Shown here: positions 8,263-16,824 of the stretch, piece by piece
Layout of the letters: each line of letters opens with the position of its first letter
Numbering within the stretch: the stretch's first letter is position 1
Assembly (NCBI GenBank): GCA_947481355.1
Contig: CANKGM010000009.1
Span: forward strand, 1 to 22,158
Direction of reading: 5' to 3'
Source: Chitinophagaceae bacterium
GTDB taxonomy: Bacteria > Bacteroidota > Bacteroidia > Chitinophagales > Chitinophagaceae
DNA: 22,158 nucleotides
Made by a program: the position numbers and the translations under genes
Notes under the pieces: model-generated
What the model saw: only the letters and a program-made list of their open reading frames with translations
Databases searched by the model: none
What the model was told of the DNA's origin: nothing

Positions 8263-9285
8263 TTACCAAATATTCCTAGGACATAAGTCCCCATATTTAT
8301 TATTAAGGGTAAAGCCAAGCACTAACTCGTTTGTCCCTCTGTTCATAGACCCTAACAAGAATTTGCCCCGATTGTTATCGTATGAATAACTAATATTTAC
8401 GGTATGGGCCACATTTACTCCCAACATTGCTGCAAAACCATCTCCTTTTCTAAAATTGGTACCGATCCATAGTAAATCATGGTATTGTACTTTTAGATTA
8501 AGGTCTACTGCCAATGGCGTAGAAGCAATATAGCGTATCATGAATGAAGTAAGTACACTTAAGTCCTCCCCTGCAGATAATCTATACCCCGATGTAAAGA
8601 AGATATGGGGTATTAGTGTTGACTTATATATGGAACTATCAACTAAGTTTAACTTTACAGGAATAATTTGTTGTGCAGAAGTACCTATGAAATAGTTAGA
8701 TGAGTATAACCACAATCCCGCATTTAGCTCAGGTCTAATTTTTGTAATATCATTATTCAAATTTCCGATAGCGGGGTCAAATGAATTTGCTAAAGTGATT
8801 TTACTTCTATTAATAGTAGTGGAAGAAAAGCCAGCACCAAATCCTGCCGCTAAGCTAGTAGTTCCATTTAAACCCATATGATATGAATAGGTAGCATATG
8901 ATGTACTTCGATTTATATAGCCAGTTTGATAGTTTACAACAGTAAGTCCTAAGCCATGATGTGGTGCAGCAGCATAATAATTTTCCCAATATTCTTTACC
9001 TCTTGGATTTGCCCCCTGCATGTCTAAAGAAGTTATTGACTCTCGATAATCTTTCTTCCCTATTGGGCCATGAATAGTAGCATAAAATGTTTTTGGTGCG
9101 CCTTCAATGCCTGTCCACTGATTCCTTACACTAAGTTTAACATCAATATAATTTTCAATTCCACCAATAGCTGGGTTAACAATATAATTGTTCATTATAT
9201 ACTGTGTGTAATTCGGACGTTGCTGTGCGAACACGCATTGTATAAGAATGATTAATATGATGCTAAATTGTAACCTACGAATCAT
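8263..9285 (-). CDS. PorP/SprF family outer-membrane protein (type IX secretion)
   Basis: A 340-residue outer-membrane beta-barrel protein of the PorP/SprF family. The signal peptide ends near residue 20 (CVFAQ|QRPNY). The family N-terminus QYIMNNYIVNPAIGGIENY (about 28-46) is clear, as is NQWTGIEGAPKTF, and the C-terminus has a penultimate strand NELVLGFTLNN and the CPRxIW ending typical of the group. Members pair with T9SS substrates carrying a type B (CHU_C) C-terminal domain; in Flavobacterium johnsoniae, SprF is needed for export and surface attachment of the adhesin SprB encoded next to it. Here the start codon overlaps the stop of the CHU_C protein by ATGA (9282-9285), so the two are translationally coupled and this is very probably its dedicated partner. 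Confidence 0.92.
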   Translation of the reverse strand: MIRRLQFSIILIILIQCVFAQQRPNYTQYIMNNYIVNPAIGGIENYIDVKLSVRNQWTGIEGAPKTFYATIHGPIGKKDYRESITSLDMQGANPRGKEYWENYYAAAPHHGLGLTVVNYQTGYINRSTSYATYSYHMGLNGTTSLAAGFGAGFSSTTINRSKITLANSFDPAIGNLNNDITKIRPELNAGLWLYSSNYFIGTSAQQIIPVKLNLVDSSIYKSTLIPHIFFTSGYRLSAGEDLSVLTSFMIRYIASTPLAVDLNLKVQYHDLLWIGTNFRKGDGFAAMLGVNVAHTVNISYSYDNNRGKFLLGSMNRGTNELVLGFTLNNKYGDLCPRNIW

Positions 9286-12200
9286 TTAAAAATAGTTACA
9301 TAGCCAGCAATTTTGTTTCGATCATTTTTCGGATCAATAACATAGTAATATGTCCCGGCAGGTAAAGCATTGCCATTATACGTTCCGTTCCAAGGAGTTG
9401 AATATCCGATGGATTTAAAAACCATCTGTCCCTGTGGGGTATATACCTCAACAATACAACCTGTATATTTTGATAAGAATTCAATTTCCCAAGTGTCATT
9501 AATACCATCACCATTTGGAGTAAATGTATTTGGAGGCGTTGGCTTTTTTAACGAAAATATTTTTACTTCATCAGAGCTTTTGCAATTCCCTGACCCAATA
9601 ACATTTAATGTATATACAATATCTTCTTTCGGCATTACAACAAATGGTGTTAACGTATCTGATTTATTAAGATATGTTTTTGGTTCCCAAGAAAAAACCA
9701 ATGATTGTCCCGTGGCAGTAGCTTTTACCAATTTTTGGCCGTCTTCTAGAACATACATATCAGGTCCGGCATCAATTTTAGGATAATCATAAATTTTAAT
9801 TATTTTCTGAATTGTATCAGTATAACAACCTATAGAGTCTTTTGCATAGAATTTCACCAGAGCATCTCCTTTGTTTTTGAATGTTATAATAGGATTTTGT
9901 TCTGTGTACTCAACTTTGTTAACTAAGATCCAATGAAATTCTGAAAAGGAGCCATTTACAGATTGACTTATATTCATAAATTGAATCGGACTGCCAACAC
10001 ATCCTGCATCAATACTTGTGAAACCTGCTTTAGATTGATTGTAAATAGTCTTAAGTATTTTTGTTTTTTCAGCTGGGCAATTGAATTGACTAGTAGCAGT
10101 CAATTTAATAGTATAGGGTTGTATGTTTTTGAAATAATGAATTCCATCCTGTAATACAGAAGTTGCAGTTTGTAATGTATCTCCAAATTCCCATCTATAC
10201 TTGAGGAAAGTTCCATCTGCAATAGTTGATTTATTTATAAATACCCCTTTGCCTTCTGGCTTACACACAATAGGTAATTCAAAATCTGCTAAAGGTGTAA
10301 TATGCACACTAATTGTTTTGCTAACAGATTCACTTTTACAGCCATTTGAAGTAACTATGTCATGATGAATATCATAATTACCAGGAGATAAGTATGTTCT
10401 ATTGATAGGATTTCCAGAAATAGATACGGGATTATTATTTTCAATAAAAATCCAATTTGAAACAGAAACAGTTCCTGCGCCTGTAATTGAATTATCAGAA
10501 AATTTTACAGGTATATTTTCACATTGAATAGCAGAATAATAAAAATTAGCCTCAGGCTTTGGCCATACAACTACAATATTTGTTTTTTCATCATAACATT
10601 GGTTAGTCGAAGTATATCGATATGTAATGGGAAATTTGCCTACACCTCTATATGCAGGATCGAAATAAATGAAGTTTGAAAAGGTAACGGTATCTTCAGT
10701 AAATGCTCCATAACCTGGTGGAATACCAGCAACATCAATAAATAATACACTATCAATTTTTCGTGGTGAAGACTCTAAACAAAAACCTGGAACTGATGGA
10801 AAACTGACAACTGGGCTAGCTTTAACAATAACCACATCAGATTTTTCTGAAAAACAAGATCCTCCAGAATAAGCCCTCAATTTTATTGTAAACGTTTTTT
10901 GAGATGGGCTTGTAAATGTTGGATATTGATGAGCATAATCATAATTTGGATAAGGAGTGTTGATGGTGTCTGATGCCAAATTATTAGGATCCCATGAAAT
11001 ATCTAATTTTGTAATGTTTCCAAAGTCAACACTTGATTTATTTTTTATGTAAATCTGTTTGTTACTACACTGACCATTTGTATTCAAGATTTGAAAATCA
11101 GCTATAGGTAGATTACCATTAACTGTAAAAACTTTTTGTAGACTATCTTGACAACCCGTTTTTGCAATAACTAATAATTTTACATTATACTGCTGAGAAG
11201 CCTTGTACTTATGTGAGGCTGTAATGCCGACTCCAACATTAGGTTGCATAAGATCTGCATTAGGATCGCCAAAATTCCATAAATAAGAAAAAACCTTATT
11301 GCTGTCTGGGCTAGACGCGGTAGCTGTAAAGCTAGCAAAAGCATCTTTTAAACAAACTTCAGGTAAAATGAAGTCAATATTAGCATGGGTATTTAATAAT
11401 AATGATTTAGTGATCGTTTTTTTGCACCCTTTAGAATTTTCTACGGTCAAAGTAAGTTGCTTCGATAGCGAGTCTCTTTTGTTATATTTTGTATAAACAA
11501 TTGGACCATTCATAATACTTAGAGAATCATTATCAAGATTCCAATTATAGTATTTTATGTTACCAGTATTCGCTTTTATGTTCGAGGTAAACTTTATTGA
11601 ATCTCCTTGACAAAAAGGATTATCAATTGTAAAATCTCCAGAAGGGAGAGGGAATAACTCATAATCAATTTTAAAAGCTGGGCTTAAACAACCTATCTCA
11701 GTAATAGCTTGTACTTGAGCAACTTTTAAGCCTGCTGTTGGAAATGTTTTCGAAATAATATTTGTTGTAGTCGTATCAGATACTAATCCATCGAATTTCC
11801 AAAGATATTTCACGATTTTTTGATCACTAGTTGCACTAGCAATAAATTTAATTGGTCCGTAATTGCATCCGACAGAATCAATTGTGAAATCAACTGATGG
11901 AGCATCATATACTTCTACTTCGTAATTTATGATCTGCTCACCAGTACATCCATCAGCAGCTGGATTAACTACAATAACACTAATATTATAAACGCCAACT
12001 TGGCTAAATGTATAAGGAGATGATAATTTATATACATAGAGATCCTTCGATGGATCGATAACACTTTTTATGATTTCATTTGGCTTTAAAGGACTTCCAT
12101 CAGGATTTTGAAGAGTAGGTGGATTTGGCCCTAGATTAGCATTTCCTTTGAAATCCCATTGTAATTTTGTAGGCTTATAGGGTAATGTAATGGATAAATT

Positions 12201-13667
12201 GAACGGAGTTCCTTTGCATGTTGCAGGAAATTTGACCACTGCATTTGGATTTTTAATTTCTATATATTGATTTAAATCTTTAACATTAGTCCCGGCACTA
12301 TATCCATATGACTCATATTCTCCAAATCCATAGCAGAAAGCATTAAATCCACTATCTGAAGACATTTTTACACTTAAGATATTGGATACATTGGGAAAAT
12401 TTTCTTGTAGGTAAGAATATCCAGTATTACCAATTTTATTAAAACTAGATTTGGGTAGACTACCATTGATTTTAAAGGAGGATATACCTTCATTTTTTAT
12501 AACGACATTGATATTTTGGTCAATCACTACTTTTTTAGGTGAAAGAAAAACGGTTACGTCTTTAATATTTTGTTCAATGGCATTCAGGATAATCATTTCT
12601 GGATCACCTACTCCTTGATCTTGAATTTGTGTATATGCAAATTGAGTAACGGTAATTGGCTTTTTGTTTAACGACTGGATATAAACAGGAAGAGGATCGT
12701 CAATAGAATTTGATTCAATAAATTCTCCTTTATTTAGTATTCTAACTTTGTTGTTATACGCGATACTCGTGCCATCTTGTTGAGCCATAATTCTAAAAAT
12801 GGCTTTATCTTTTCCTCGAAATGGAGTGATAAAATAATTCAAACCCCATGAATTCGTTGGATAACACTCTTGGTATAAAGGATCAAGAGATGTACCAGGG
12901 CCGGTTTGGGTATCGGGAATATGTAACGCTGAACTACCAGAAAAGACAGCAACCTTTTTACATTGGTTTATGCCATCTGAAATTGACTCAATTTCAGAAC
13001 CTGTTAAATCTTGATCATCTTGAAACTGATAAATATCTCCTGACTTGGGTAATGCCACTTCATAGATAGAACCTGACAATACTCCATTTTTTCTAAGTGT
13101 TATGCGAATTTTAGTGTTGTCATCTGTTGCGATGACACTAAACTGAGACTTAGCCTCCTCATTCTCAACAATTCCATTTGTTGTTTGCTTGTAACTTGAA
13201 ACGAGGTAACGCTTTTCCAAAACACTTGTTGGTAAAATTATGGAGGCTGCTGAACGAGTACCTGCATACATATGGGCATAGACAACTATTGGGGCCATTC
13301 CTGGATCAACGACAACTTTAATAGATTTTCCTGATACTATTCGTAGCAAGTTTCCCGTAGAAGCAGATTCACTTCCTGAAATATAAGTTAACGCTCGGGG
13401 TAATACAATTTCTTGGGTAACGTTTGCAGTTACCGTAAATCGTCCAAAACTAACCCCATTAATGTAAATTGTAGCTGCAGAATTTCTATCTGAAGTTAAA
13501 TACAAAGAAAGATCAGCTAAACTTGGGGTTCCGGGGGAAGCGCCAGGCTGGTGTGGAGGAAAAACAACCCAAAATTCCCTGCCCTTATTTGAAAAATCCT
13601 GGGAATTTGCAACAACCGCAACAAATGAGATCAATACTGCAAGAAACACATTAGTCAAAAACCTCAT
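9282..13667 (-). CDS. Giant T9SS-secreted surface protein with CHU_C domain
   Basis: A 1461-residue secreted protein. A signal peptide spans about 1-22 (cleavage near VVANSQ). Residues 25-460 resemble the IgGFc-binding-protein N-terminal domain found in Bacteroidota (REFWVVFPP at 30-38, PIVVYAHMYAGTRSAA at 126-141, SQFSVIATDDNTKI at 174-187). About nine PKD/Ig-like repeats of 75-100 residues follow from about 475 to 1373; starts are near 592, 676, 763, 853, 951, 1039, 1125, 1212 and 1296. Several have a WxF core (LWNFGD 796-801, YRWEFGD 1157-1163) and a repeat-end Gly-Cys (IGC, KGC, TGC). The last 84 residues (about 1378-1461) are the gliding-motility-associated C-terminal domain (NTFTPNGDGINDTWEI, then PWNGTYNGNALPAGTYYYVI), a type B T9SS signal. 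The likely role is adhesion or matrix binding at the cell surface, which is inference. It heads an operon with the PorP/SprF partner (ATGA overlap) and a lipoprotein. No stop, frameshift or long DNA repeat breaks it. Confidence 0.9.
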   Translation of the reverse strand: MRFLTNVFLAVLISFVAVVANSQDFSNKGREFWVVFPPHQPGASPGTPSLADLSLYLTSDRNSAATIYINGVSFGRFTVTANVTQEIVLPRALTYISGSESASTGNLLRIVSGKSIKVVVDPGMAPIVVYAHMYAGTRSAASIILPTSVLEKRYLVSSYKQTTNGIVENEEAKSQFSVIATDDNTKIRITLRKNGVLSGSIYEVALPKSGDIYQFQDDQDLTGSEIESISDGINQCKKVAVFSGSSALHIPDTQTGPGTSLDPLYQECYPTNSWGLNYFITPFRGKDKAIFRIMAQQDGTSIAYNNKVRILNKGEFIESNSIDDPLPVYIQSLNKKPITVTQFAYTQIQDQGVGDPEMIILNAIEQNIKDVTVFLSPKKVVIDQNINVVIKNEGISSFKINGSLPKSSFNKIGNTGYSYLQENFPNVSNILSVKMSSDSGFNAFCYGFGEYESYGYSAGTNVKDLNQYIEIKNPNAVVKFPATCKGTPFNLSITLPYKPTKLQWDFKGNANLGPNPPTLQNPDGSPLKPNEIIKSVIDPSKDLYVYKLSSPYTFSQVGVYNISVIVVNPAADGCTGEQIINYEVEVYDAPSVDFTIDSVGCNYGPIKFIASATSDQKIVKYLWKFDGLVSDTTTTNIISKTFPTAGLKVAQVQAITEIGCLSPAFKIDYELFPLPSGDFTIDNPFCQGDSIKFTSNIKANTGNIKYYNWNLDNDSLSIMNGPIVYTKYNKRDSLSKQLTLTVENSKGCKKTITKSLLLNTHANIDFILPEVCLKDAFASFTATASSPDSNKVFSYLWNFGDPNADLMQPNVGVGITASHKYKASQQYNVKLLVIAKTGCQDSLQKVFTVNGNLPIADFQILNTNGQCSNKQIYIKNKSSVDFGNITKLDISWDPNNLASDTINTPYPNYDYAHQYPTFTSPSQKTFTIKLRAYSGGSCFSEKSDVVIVKASPVVSFPSVPGFCLESSPRKIDSVLFIDVAGIPPGYGAFTEDTVTFSNFIYFDPAYRGVGKFPITYRYTSTNQCYDEKTNIVVVWPKPEANFYYSAIQCENIPVKFSDNSITGAGTVSVSNWIFIENNNPVSISGNPINRTYLSPGNYDIHHDIVTSNGCKSESVSKTISVHITPLADFELPIVCKPEGKGVFINKSTIADGTFLKYRWEFGDTLQTATSVLQDGIHYFKNIQPYTIKLTATSQFNCPAEKTKILKTIYNQSKAGFTSIDAGCVGSPIQFMNISQSVNGSFSEFHWILVNKVEYTEQNPIITFKNKGDALVKFYAKDSIGCYTDTIQKIIKIYDYPKIDAGPDMYVLEDGQKLVKATATGQSLVFSWEPKTYLNKSDTLTPFVVMPKEDIVYTLNVIGSGNCKSSDEVKIFSLKKPTPPNTFTPNGDGINDTWEIEFLSKYTGCIVEVYTPQGQMVFKSIGYSTPWNGTYNGNALPAGTYYYVIDPKNDRNKIAGYVTIFK

Positions 13668-13740
13668 AAGTATGTTATTATCAAGATGTTAAATTAAATT
13701 AATTTTATTCAACAAGATGATAAACGCTTAAAAATTAGCT

Positions 13741-14367
13741 TTATTTTATAATTATAGATTCTATTTTATTTTGTGCAAATGGCCCTTCATTAAAGAGCAA
13801 GTCAAGTGTCGACAAATTGGCTAAAAAGCCGGTTCTGTCTTCAAAAACCTGTGGGTATTTTACAAAAGATTTTTTTTCAATATTCCAGTAATTTGATGGA
13901 CTATATATATCCACTTTTTCAACAATTTCTTCTAAACTATTTGATGTCAAAGGTTGGTCAATAATGGTCATTTTTATGTTTAGCTTTTGAATCACCCATT
14001 TAAAACAAGCTAAATTCCATTCAAACAAATGATCAACTCTACCCTCAAATAAGATCTTCAATTGGGGCTGGTATTGATGAAACCAAGGTGATTTGCCATA
14101 TAGCGTTTCAATGGTTCGATAATGGTTTTTCTGCCAATCCGTCTTGTAATCAATCAACACTTCTCCATATGGTGATTTTATACCTCGGCCTCCAATGATA
14201 GGAATGGATAAAGTAACTGGACCTTTAGGGCTTGCCAAAATCATTCTATTTCGAAAAGTTGATTTTTTGAATGCCCTTTCTCGATCAAAAATGACACACG
14301 ACGAACTACTTATATCAATTATTGAGTTAATTAGCGTAAAATACTGTAAATCAGTTAATAGCACCAC
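13741..14367 (-). CDS. WbqC-like family protein
   Basis: A 208-residue cytoplasmic protein of the WbqC family (PF08889 type), common in Bacteroidota and named after an O-antigen cluster gene; the reaction is not established. Family features seen are LLTDLQYF near the N-terminus, the KSTFRNRMIL and KGPVTLSIPI region (about 35-57), a conserved W-Q-K-N-H-Y-R-T-I-E stretch (78-87), and the C-terminal signature YPQVFEDRTGFLANLSTLD with LLFNEGP, about 170-195. No ATG precedes the conserved N-terminus: in-frame codons upstream are GTG GTG, then ACA, ATT, and a stop soon before. I take GTG at 14367; the next GTG or the ATT are alternatives. It is 73 bp downstream of the adhesin start on the same strand in transcription order before it, so read-through into the adhesin operon is possible. 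Confidence 0.85.
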   Translation of the reverse strand: MVLLTDLQYFTLINSIIDISSSSCVIFDRERAFKKSTFRNRMILASPKGPVTLSIPIIGGRGIKSPYGEVLIDYKTDWQKNHYRTIETLYGKSPWFHQYQPQLKILFEGRVDHLFEWNLACFKWVIQKLNIKMTIIDQPLTSNSLEEIVEKVDIYSPSNYWNIEKKSFVKYPQVFEDRTGFLANLSTLDLLFNEGPFAQNKIESIIIK

Positions 14368-14617
14368 ACGTGTAATATTGAATTATTTTATACCTTTTTA
14401 ATTGAAAAGTCATCACTAAAGACGCATTTAATATCAATTAAAATATATGATAAAATTCACAAATTATTGATATTCAATAAATTATATATATATTTTACAA
14501 AATTTATAGAAAAAGCTATTAAATTTATTAAGCTAAATCACAGTCCAGATGAAAACTGGTATTTGGATTTTCTGATCAGTGTAGAAAGATATTAAACCTA
14601 ATAATTTGATAATAAAA

Positions 14618-14956
14618 TTATTTAGTTGGCTTCTTACAGCACTTAGGCAATTTGTCATAAGCATCAACAGCAGCCTTAATTTCTTCTGCATCATAGCCTG
14701 TATTGGCAATTGCCGCCTTGATGTTTTCTAAATTAGTCCTGTCGGCGAAATAGGTAACGGTAGTCTTTTTCTGCTTGTAATCAACTGTGACCTTAGTAAT
14801 CCCTTCTTCATATTCGAGGTATTCCTCAATTCTGTTTTTGCATTTTTCACACTGAACAGTAGGTGTATTTATCTTGACTGTAATTGGCTTTTTAGCCTGA
14901 GCTTTTAGTCCAACGGAAATCAAAAGGACTGCTATGAAAATCAAAAACTTCTTCAT
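14618..14956 (-). CDS. Exported heavy-metal-associated (HMA) domain protein
   Basis: A 112-residue protein with a signal peptide (MKKFLIFIAVLLISVGLKAQ, cleavage after about residue 20), then one ferredoxin-like HMA domain (about 25-95). The metal-binding CxxC is C36-E-K-C39. The domain continues with VTVDYKQKKTTVTYF and the end motif IANTGYDAEEIKA typical of HMA proteins. A second possible ligand pair is C106-C107 in the Lys-rich tail KCCKKPTK. Cytoplasmic relatives (CopZ, MerP-like) hand Cu(I) or other soft metals to transporters; the signal peptide puts this one in the periplasm. Such exported HMA proteins are frequent in Bacteroidota but without firm function. It follows pyrE by 22 bp on the same strand, so cotranscription is likely although the roles are unrelated. 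Confidence 0.88.
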   Translation of the reverse strand: MKKFLIFIAVLLISVGLKAQAKKPITVKINTPTVQCEKCKNRIEEYLEYEEGITKVTVDYKQKKTTVTYFADRTNLENIKAAIANTGYDAEEIKAAVDAYDKLPKCCKKPTK

Positions 14957-14978
14957 GATTCTTATTTATATATTTAAG

Positions 14979-15614
14979 TTAGCCATTTTTACCCCATTCT
15001 GAAGGCTTTTGACTCCAATTTAACAAGGTATCTTGATCTGCAGGATCGATAGTCCCCTTTTCAATAGCCAGATTGATCAAGGTTTGATAATTGGTAAGAG
15101 AATAAGTAGGAATATTAGCTAATGCACAGGCTTTTTGAGCTTCTTCAAAACCGTAGGTAAATATCGAAACCATTCCAATGATATCCAATCCAGTATTTTT
15201 GACAACTTCACATACCTGAAGACTACTCTTACCAGTTGAAATCAAATCTTCAACAATAACAGTTTTCATTCCTTTTTCATAATGACCTTCAATTTGATTA
15301 CCCAATCCATGCTCCTTTGGCTTTGGCCTAACATAAATGAAGGGTAATTTTAATTGATCAGATGCCATAGCTCCCCAAGCTATGCCGGCAGTAGCAACAC
15401 CTGCTATAAGTTCAGCATCGGGAAATCGTTCAAAAATAGTATTGCACATTTCACTTTTAATAAAGTCTCTAACATAGGGATATCCCAATACTTTTCTATT
15501 ATCACAATAAATTGGACTCTTCCAACCTGAAGCCCAGGTGAAAGGTTCTTTGGGATTTAACTTGACTGCATTAACTTGTAGCAGTTTCTCGGCAACAGTT
15601 GTTTCGTTTGTCAT
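14979..15614 (-). CDS. pyrE: Orotate phosphoribosyltransferase
   Basis: A 211-residue cytoplasmic enzyme that joins orotate and PRPP to give OMP, the fifth step of UMP synthesis. Landmarks are the N-terminal FTWASGWKSPIYCDNRK (25-41), GVATAGIAWG (72-81), the flexible-loop RPKPKEHGLGNQIEG (86-100) and the PRPP motif VIVEDLISTGKSS (109-121). I set the start at ATG 15614 because homologues begin MTNE-like just before the first helix. The frame can be extended 11 codons to a TTG at 15647, but that stretch resembles no family sequence. The gap to the divergent Nudix gene is only 43 bp. A CAAATTTG palindrome (15619-15626) lies a few bases before the ATG and is a weak -7-like element on either strand. 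pyrB and pyrR are about 1.2-2.7 kb away in a separate transcript. Confidence 0.95.
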   Translation of the reverse strand: MTNETTVAEKLLQVNAVKLNPKEPFTWASGWKSPIYCDNRKVLGYPYVRDFIKSEMCNTIFERFPDAELIAGVATAGIAWGAMASDQLKLPFIYVRPKPKEHGLGNQIEGHYEKGMKTVIVEDLISTGKSSLQVCEVVKNTGLDIIGMVSIFTYGFEEAQKACALANIPTYSLTNYQTLINLAIEKGTIDPADQDTLLNWSQKPSEWGKNG

Positions 15615-15657
15615 TTTACAAATTTGGAACAAGTTGGGAACTTTCAAAAATTAAGTT

Positions 15658-16266
15658 ATGTACATTATTATTCACGAGCCACAGGGAAAGACTATTTTAA
15701 CAGATTTGCCTACCCAAGATGCAGAACAACAGACAGAGTCTAAAAACAGCAATCCCCTCTCTGCAATTGGACAAACTTCGACTTATCCCTCCGATAAGGT
15801 GAACATCATTTATGGAGAGAATATTGACCAGCTATTTAAAAAATATATCGCTGATAAAATCATCATTGAAGCCGCTGGAGGCATGATTTTTAATCATGAA
15901 AATAAGCTACTGTTGATTTTTAGAAAAGGAATGTGGGATATGCCAAAGGGCAAATTAGACGAAGGAGAATCAATTGAAGAATGTGCACTCAGGGAAGTTA
16001 CAGAAGAAACAGGGTTATCTACGTTAACAATTGAGCATAAAATTCAAATCACATACCACACATATTATATTGGAAATCAACTAATATTAAAGCCTTCTCA
16101 TTGGTTTAAAATGAAATTTAGTGGAAACGAGATACTTATACCACAATCAGAGGAAGATATAACTGAAATTAAATGGGTAAATGAGGAAGAGGCTATACAA
16201 TTACTCCCATCTATGTATGCATCTGTTGAGGAAATGGTAAAATCCTATTTCCTAGGGGTACAATAG
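15658..16266 (+). CDS. Nudix hydrolase with N-terminal extension
   Basis: A 202-residue cytoplasmic Nudix hydrolase. The Nudix box is perfect: G98-x5-E104-x7-R112-E-V-x-E116-E117-x-G119-L120, giving the Mg2+ ligands for cleavage of a nucleoside-diphosphate-linked substrate. The fold spans about 69-198 (EAAGGMIFN, MPKGKLDEGES, then WVNEEEAIQLL). The first 68 residues are not part of the core: a short beta-rich start (MYIIIHEPQGKTIL), a polar Gln/Ser/Asn-rich linker at about 19-46, and a predicted helix QLFKKYIADK. Substrate cannot be told from the box; candidates include oxidised nucleotides, ADP-ribose and diadenosine polyphosphates. It is divergent from pyrE. Confidence 0.93.
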   Translation: MYIIIHEPQGKTILTDLPTQDAEQQTESKNSNPLSAIGQTSTYPSDKVNIIYGENIDQLFKKYIADKIIIEAAGGMIFNHENKLLLIFRKGMWDMPKGKLDEGESIEECALREVTEETGLSTLTIEHKIQITYHTYYIGNQLILKPSHWFKMKFSGNEILIPQSEEDITEIKWVNEEEAIQLLPSMYASVEEMVKSYFLGVQ

Positions 16267-16338
16267 TGTAACAATTAACGAATTATTTCATCAAAAAAAA
16301 TAGGTCTATGTCGTAATTAATTTGATACTTAACGTAAG

Positions 16339-16815
16339 CTACTTCCCTATTAAAATTGATTTTGCAACTACTTCAGGTAGGAATAGCGATGCATCACCAT
16401 TATTTCGAATGATATCGCGAACAATAGTAGACGCTACAGAAGTGTATTTAGGTTCACAGGTTAGAAAAAATGTTTCAATCGATGGATCCAATGTCCTATT
16501 TGCATCGGCTATAGTCTTTTCATACTCAAAATCACTAACATATCGAATGCCACGTAGAATGTAGTTAGCTCCTATTTTTTTACAAAAATCAACTGTAAGT
16601 CCATCATATACAGCAGCTATTATTTTTTTTTCATCTTTAAAAATTTCCTCAATCCATTCTTGTCGCTGTGAAGTTGTATACATTGGGGCTTTAACAGAAT
16701 TTGATCCTATAGCAACAACAATTTGATCAAACAAAGGCAATGCACGTTTGATAACATCAACATGCCCTAATGTGATTGGATCAAATGTTCCAGGGAAAAG
16801 ACAGATTTGTTGCAT
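16339..16815 (-). CDS. coaD: Phosphopantetheine adenylyltransferase
   Basis: A 158-residue cytoplasmic nucleotidyltransferase that makes dephospho-CoA from 4'-phosphopantetheine and ATP, the penultimate step of CoA synthesis. It is full length (159 in E. coli). Motifs seen are GTFDPITLGH (9-18) with the catalytic T/H-x-G-H, the KxxxY-containing DGLTVDFCKK region (71-80), RGIRYVSDFEYE (88-99), and the C-terminal YTSVASTIVR (124-133), the ISSxxVR nucleotide motif, with two Ser changed to Val-Ala-Ser. It begins 9 bp after the pyrB stop, so it is the last gene of the same transcript. Confidence 0.97.
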   Translation of the reverse strand: MQQICLFPGTFDPITLGHVDVIKRALPLFDQIVVAIGSNSVKAPMYTTSQRQEWIEEIFKDEKKIIAAVYDGLTVDFCKKIGANYILRGIRYVSDFEYEKTIADANRTLDPSIETFFLTCEPKYTSVASTIVRDIIRNNGDASLFLPEVVAKSILIGK

Positions 16816-16824
16816 GAATTTATT

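Noticed and set aside
8220..8318. An N-terminal extension of the lipoprotein gene upstream of 8219
   Set aside because: It would overlap the PorP-like gene by 56 bp and place 33 residues before a clear signal peptide with lipobox; the ATG at 8219 fits better.
9070..13069. Several open frames opposite the PorP-like and adhesin genes
   Set aside because: They are antisense shadows of long, clearly coding genes, have no family resemblance or ribosome binding sites, and are short.
14535..14565. CCAG...CTGG short hairpin in the 250 bp gap
   Set aside because: Only a 4 bp stem; expected by chance.
14600..14622. AT-only inverted repeat (AATAATTT with AAATTATT) at the end of the HMA gene
   Set aside because: All A/T, overlaps the stop codon and has no following T-run; too weak to call a terminator in AT-rich DNA.
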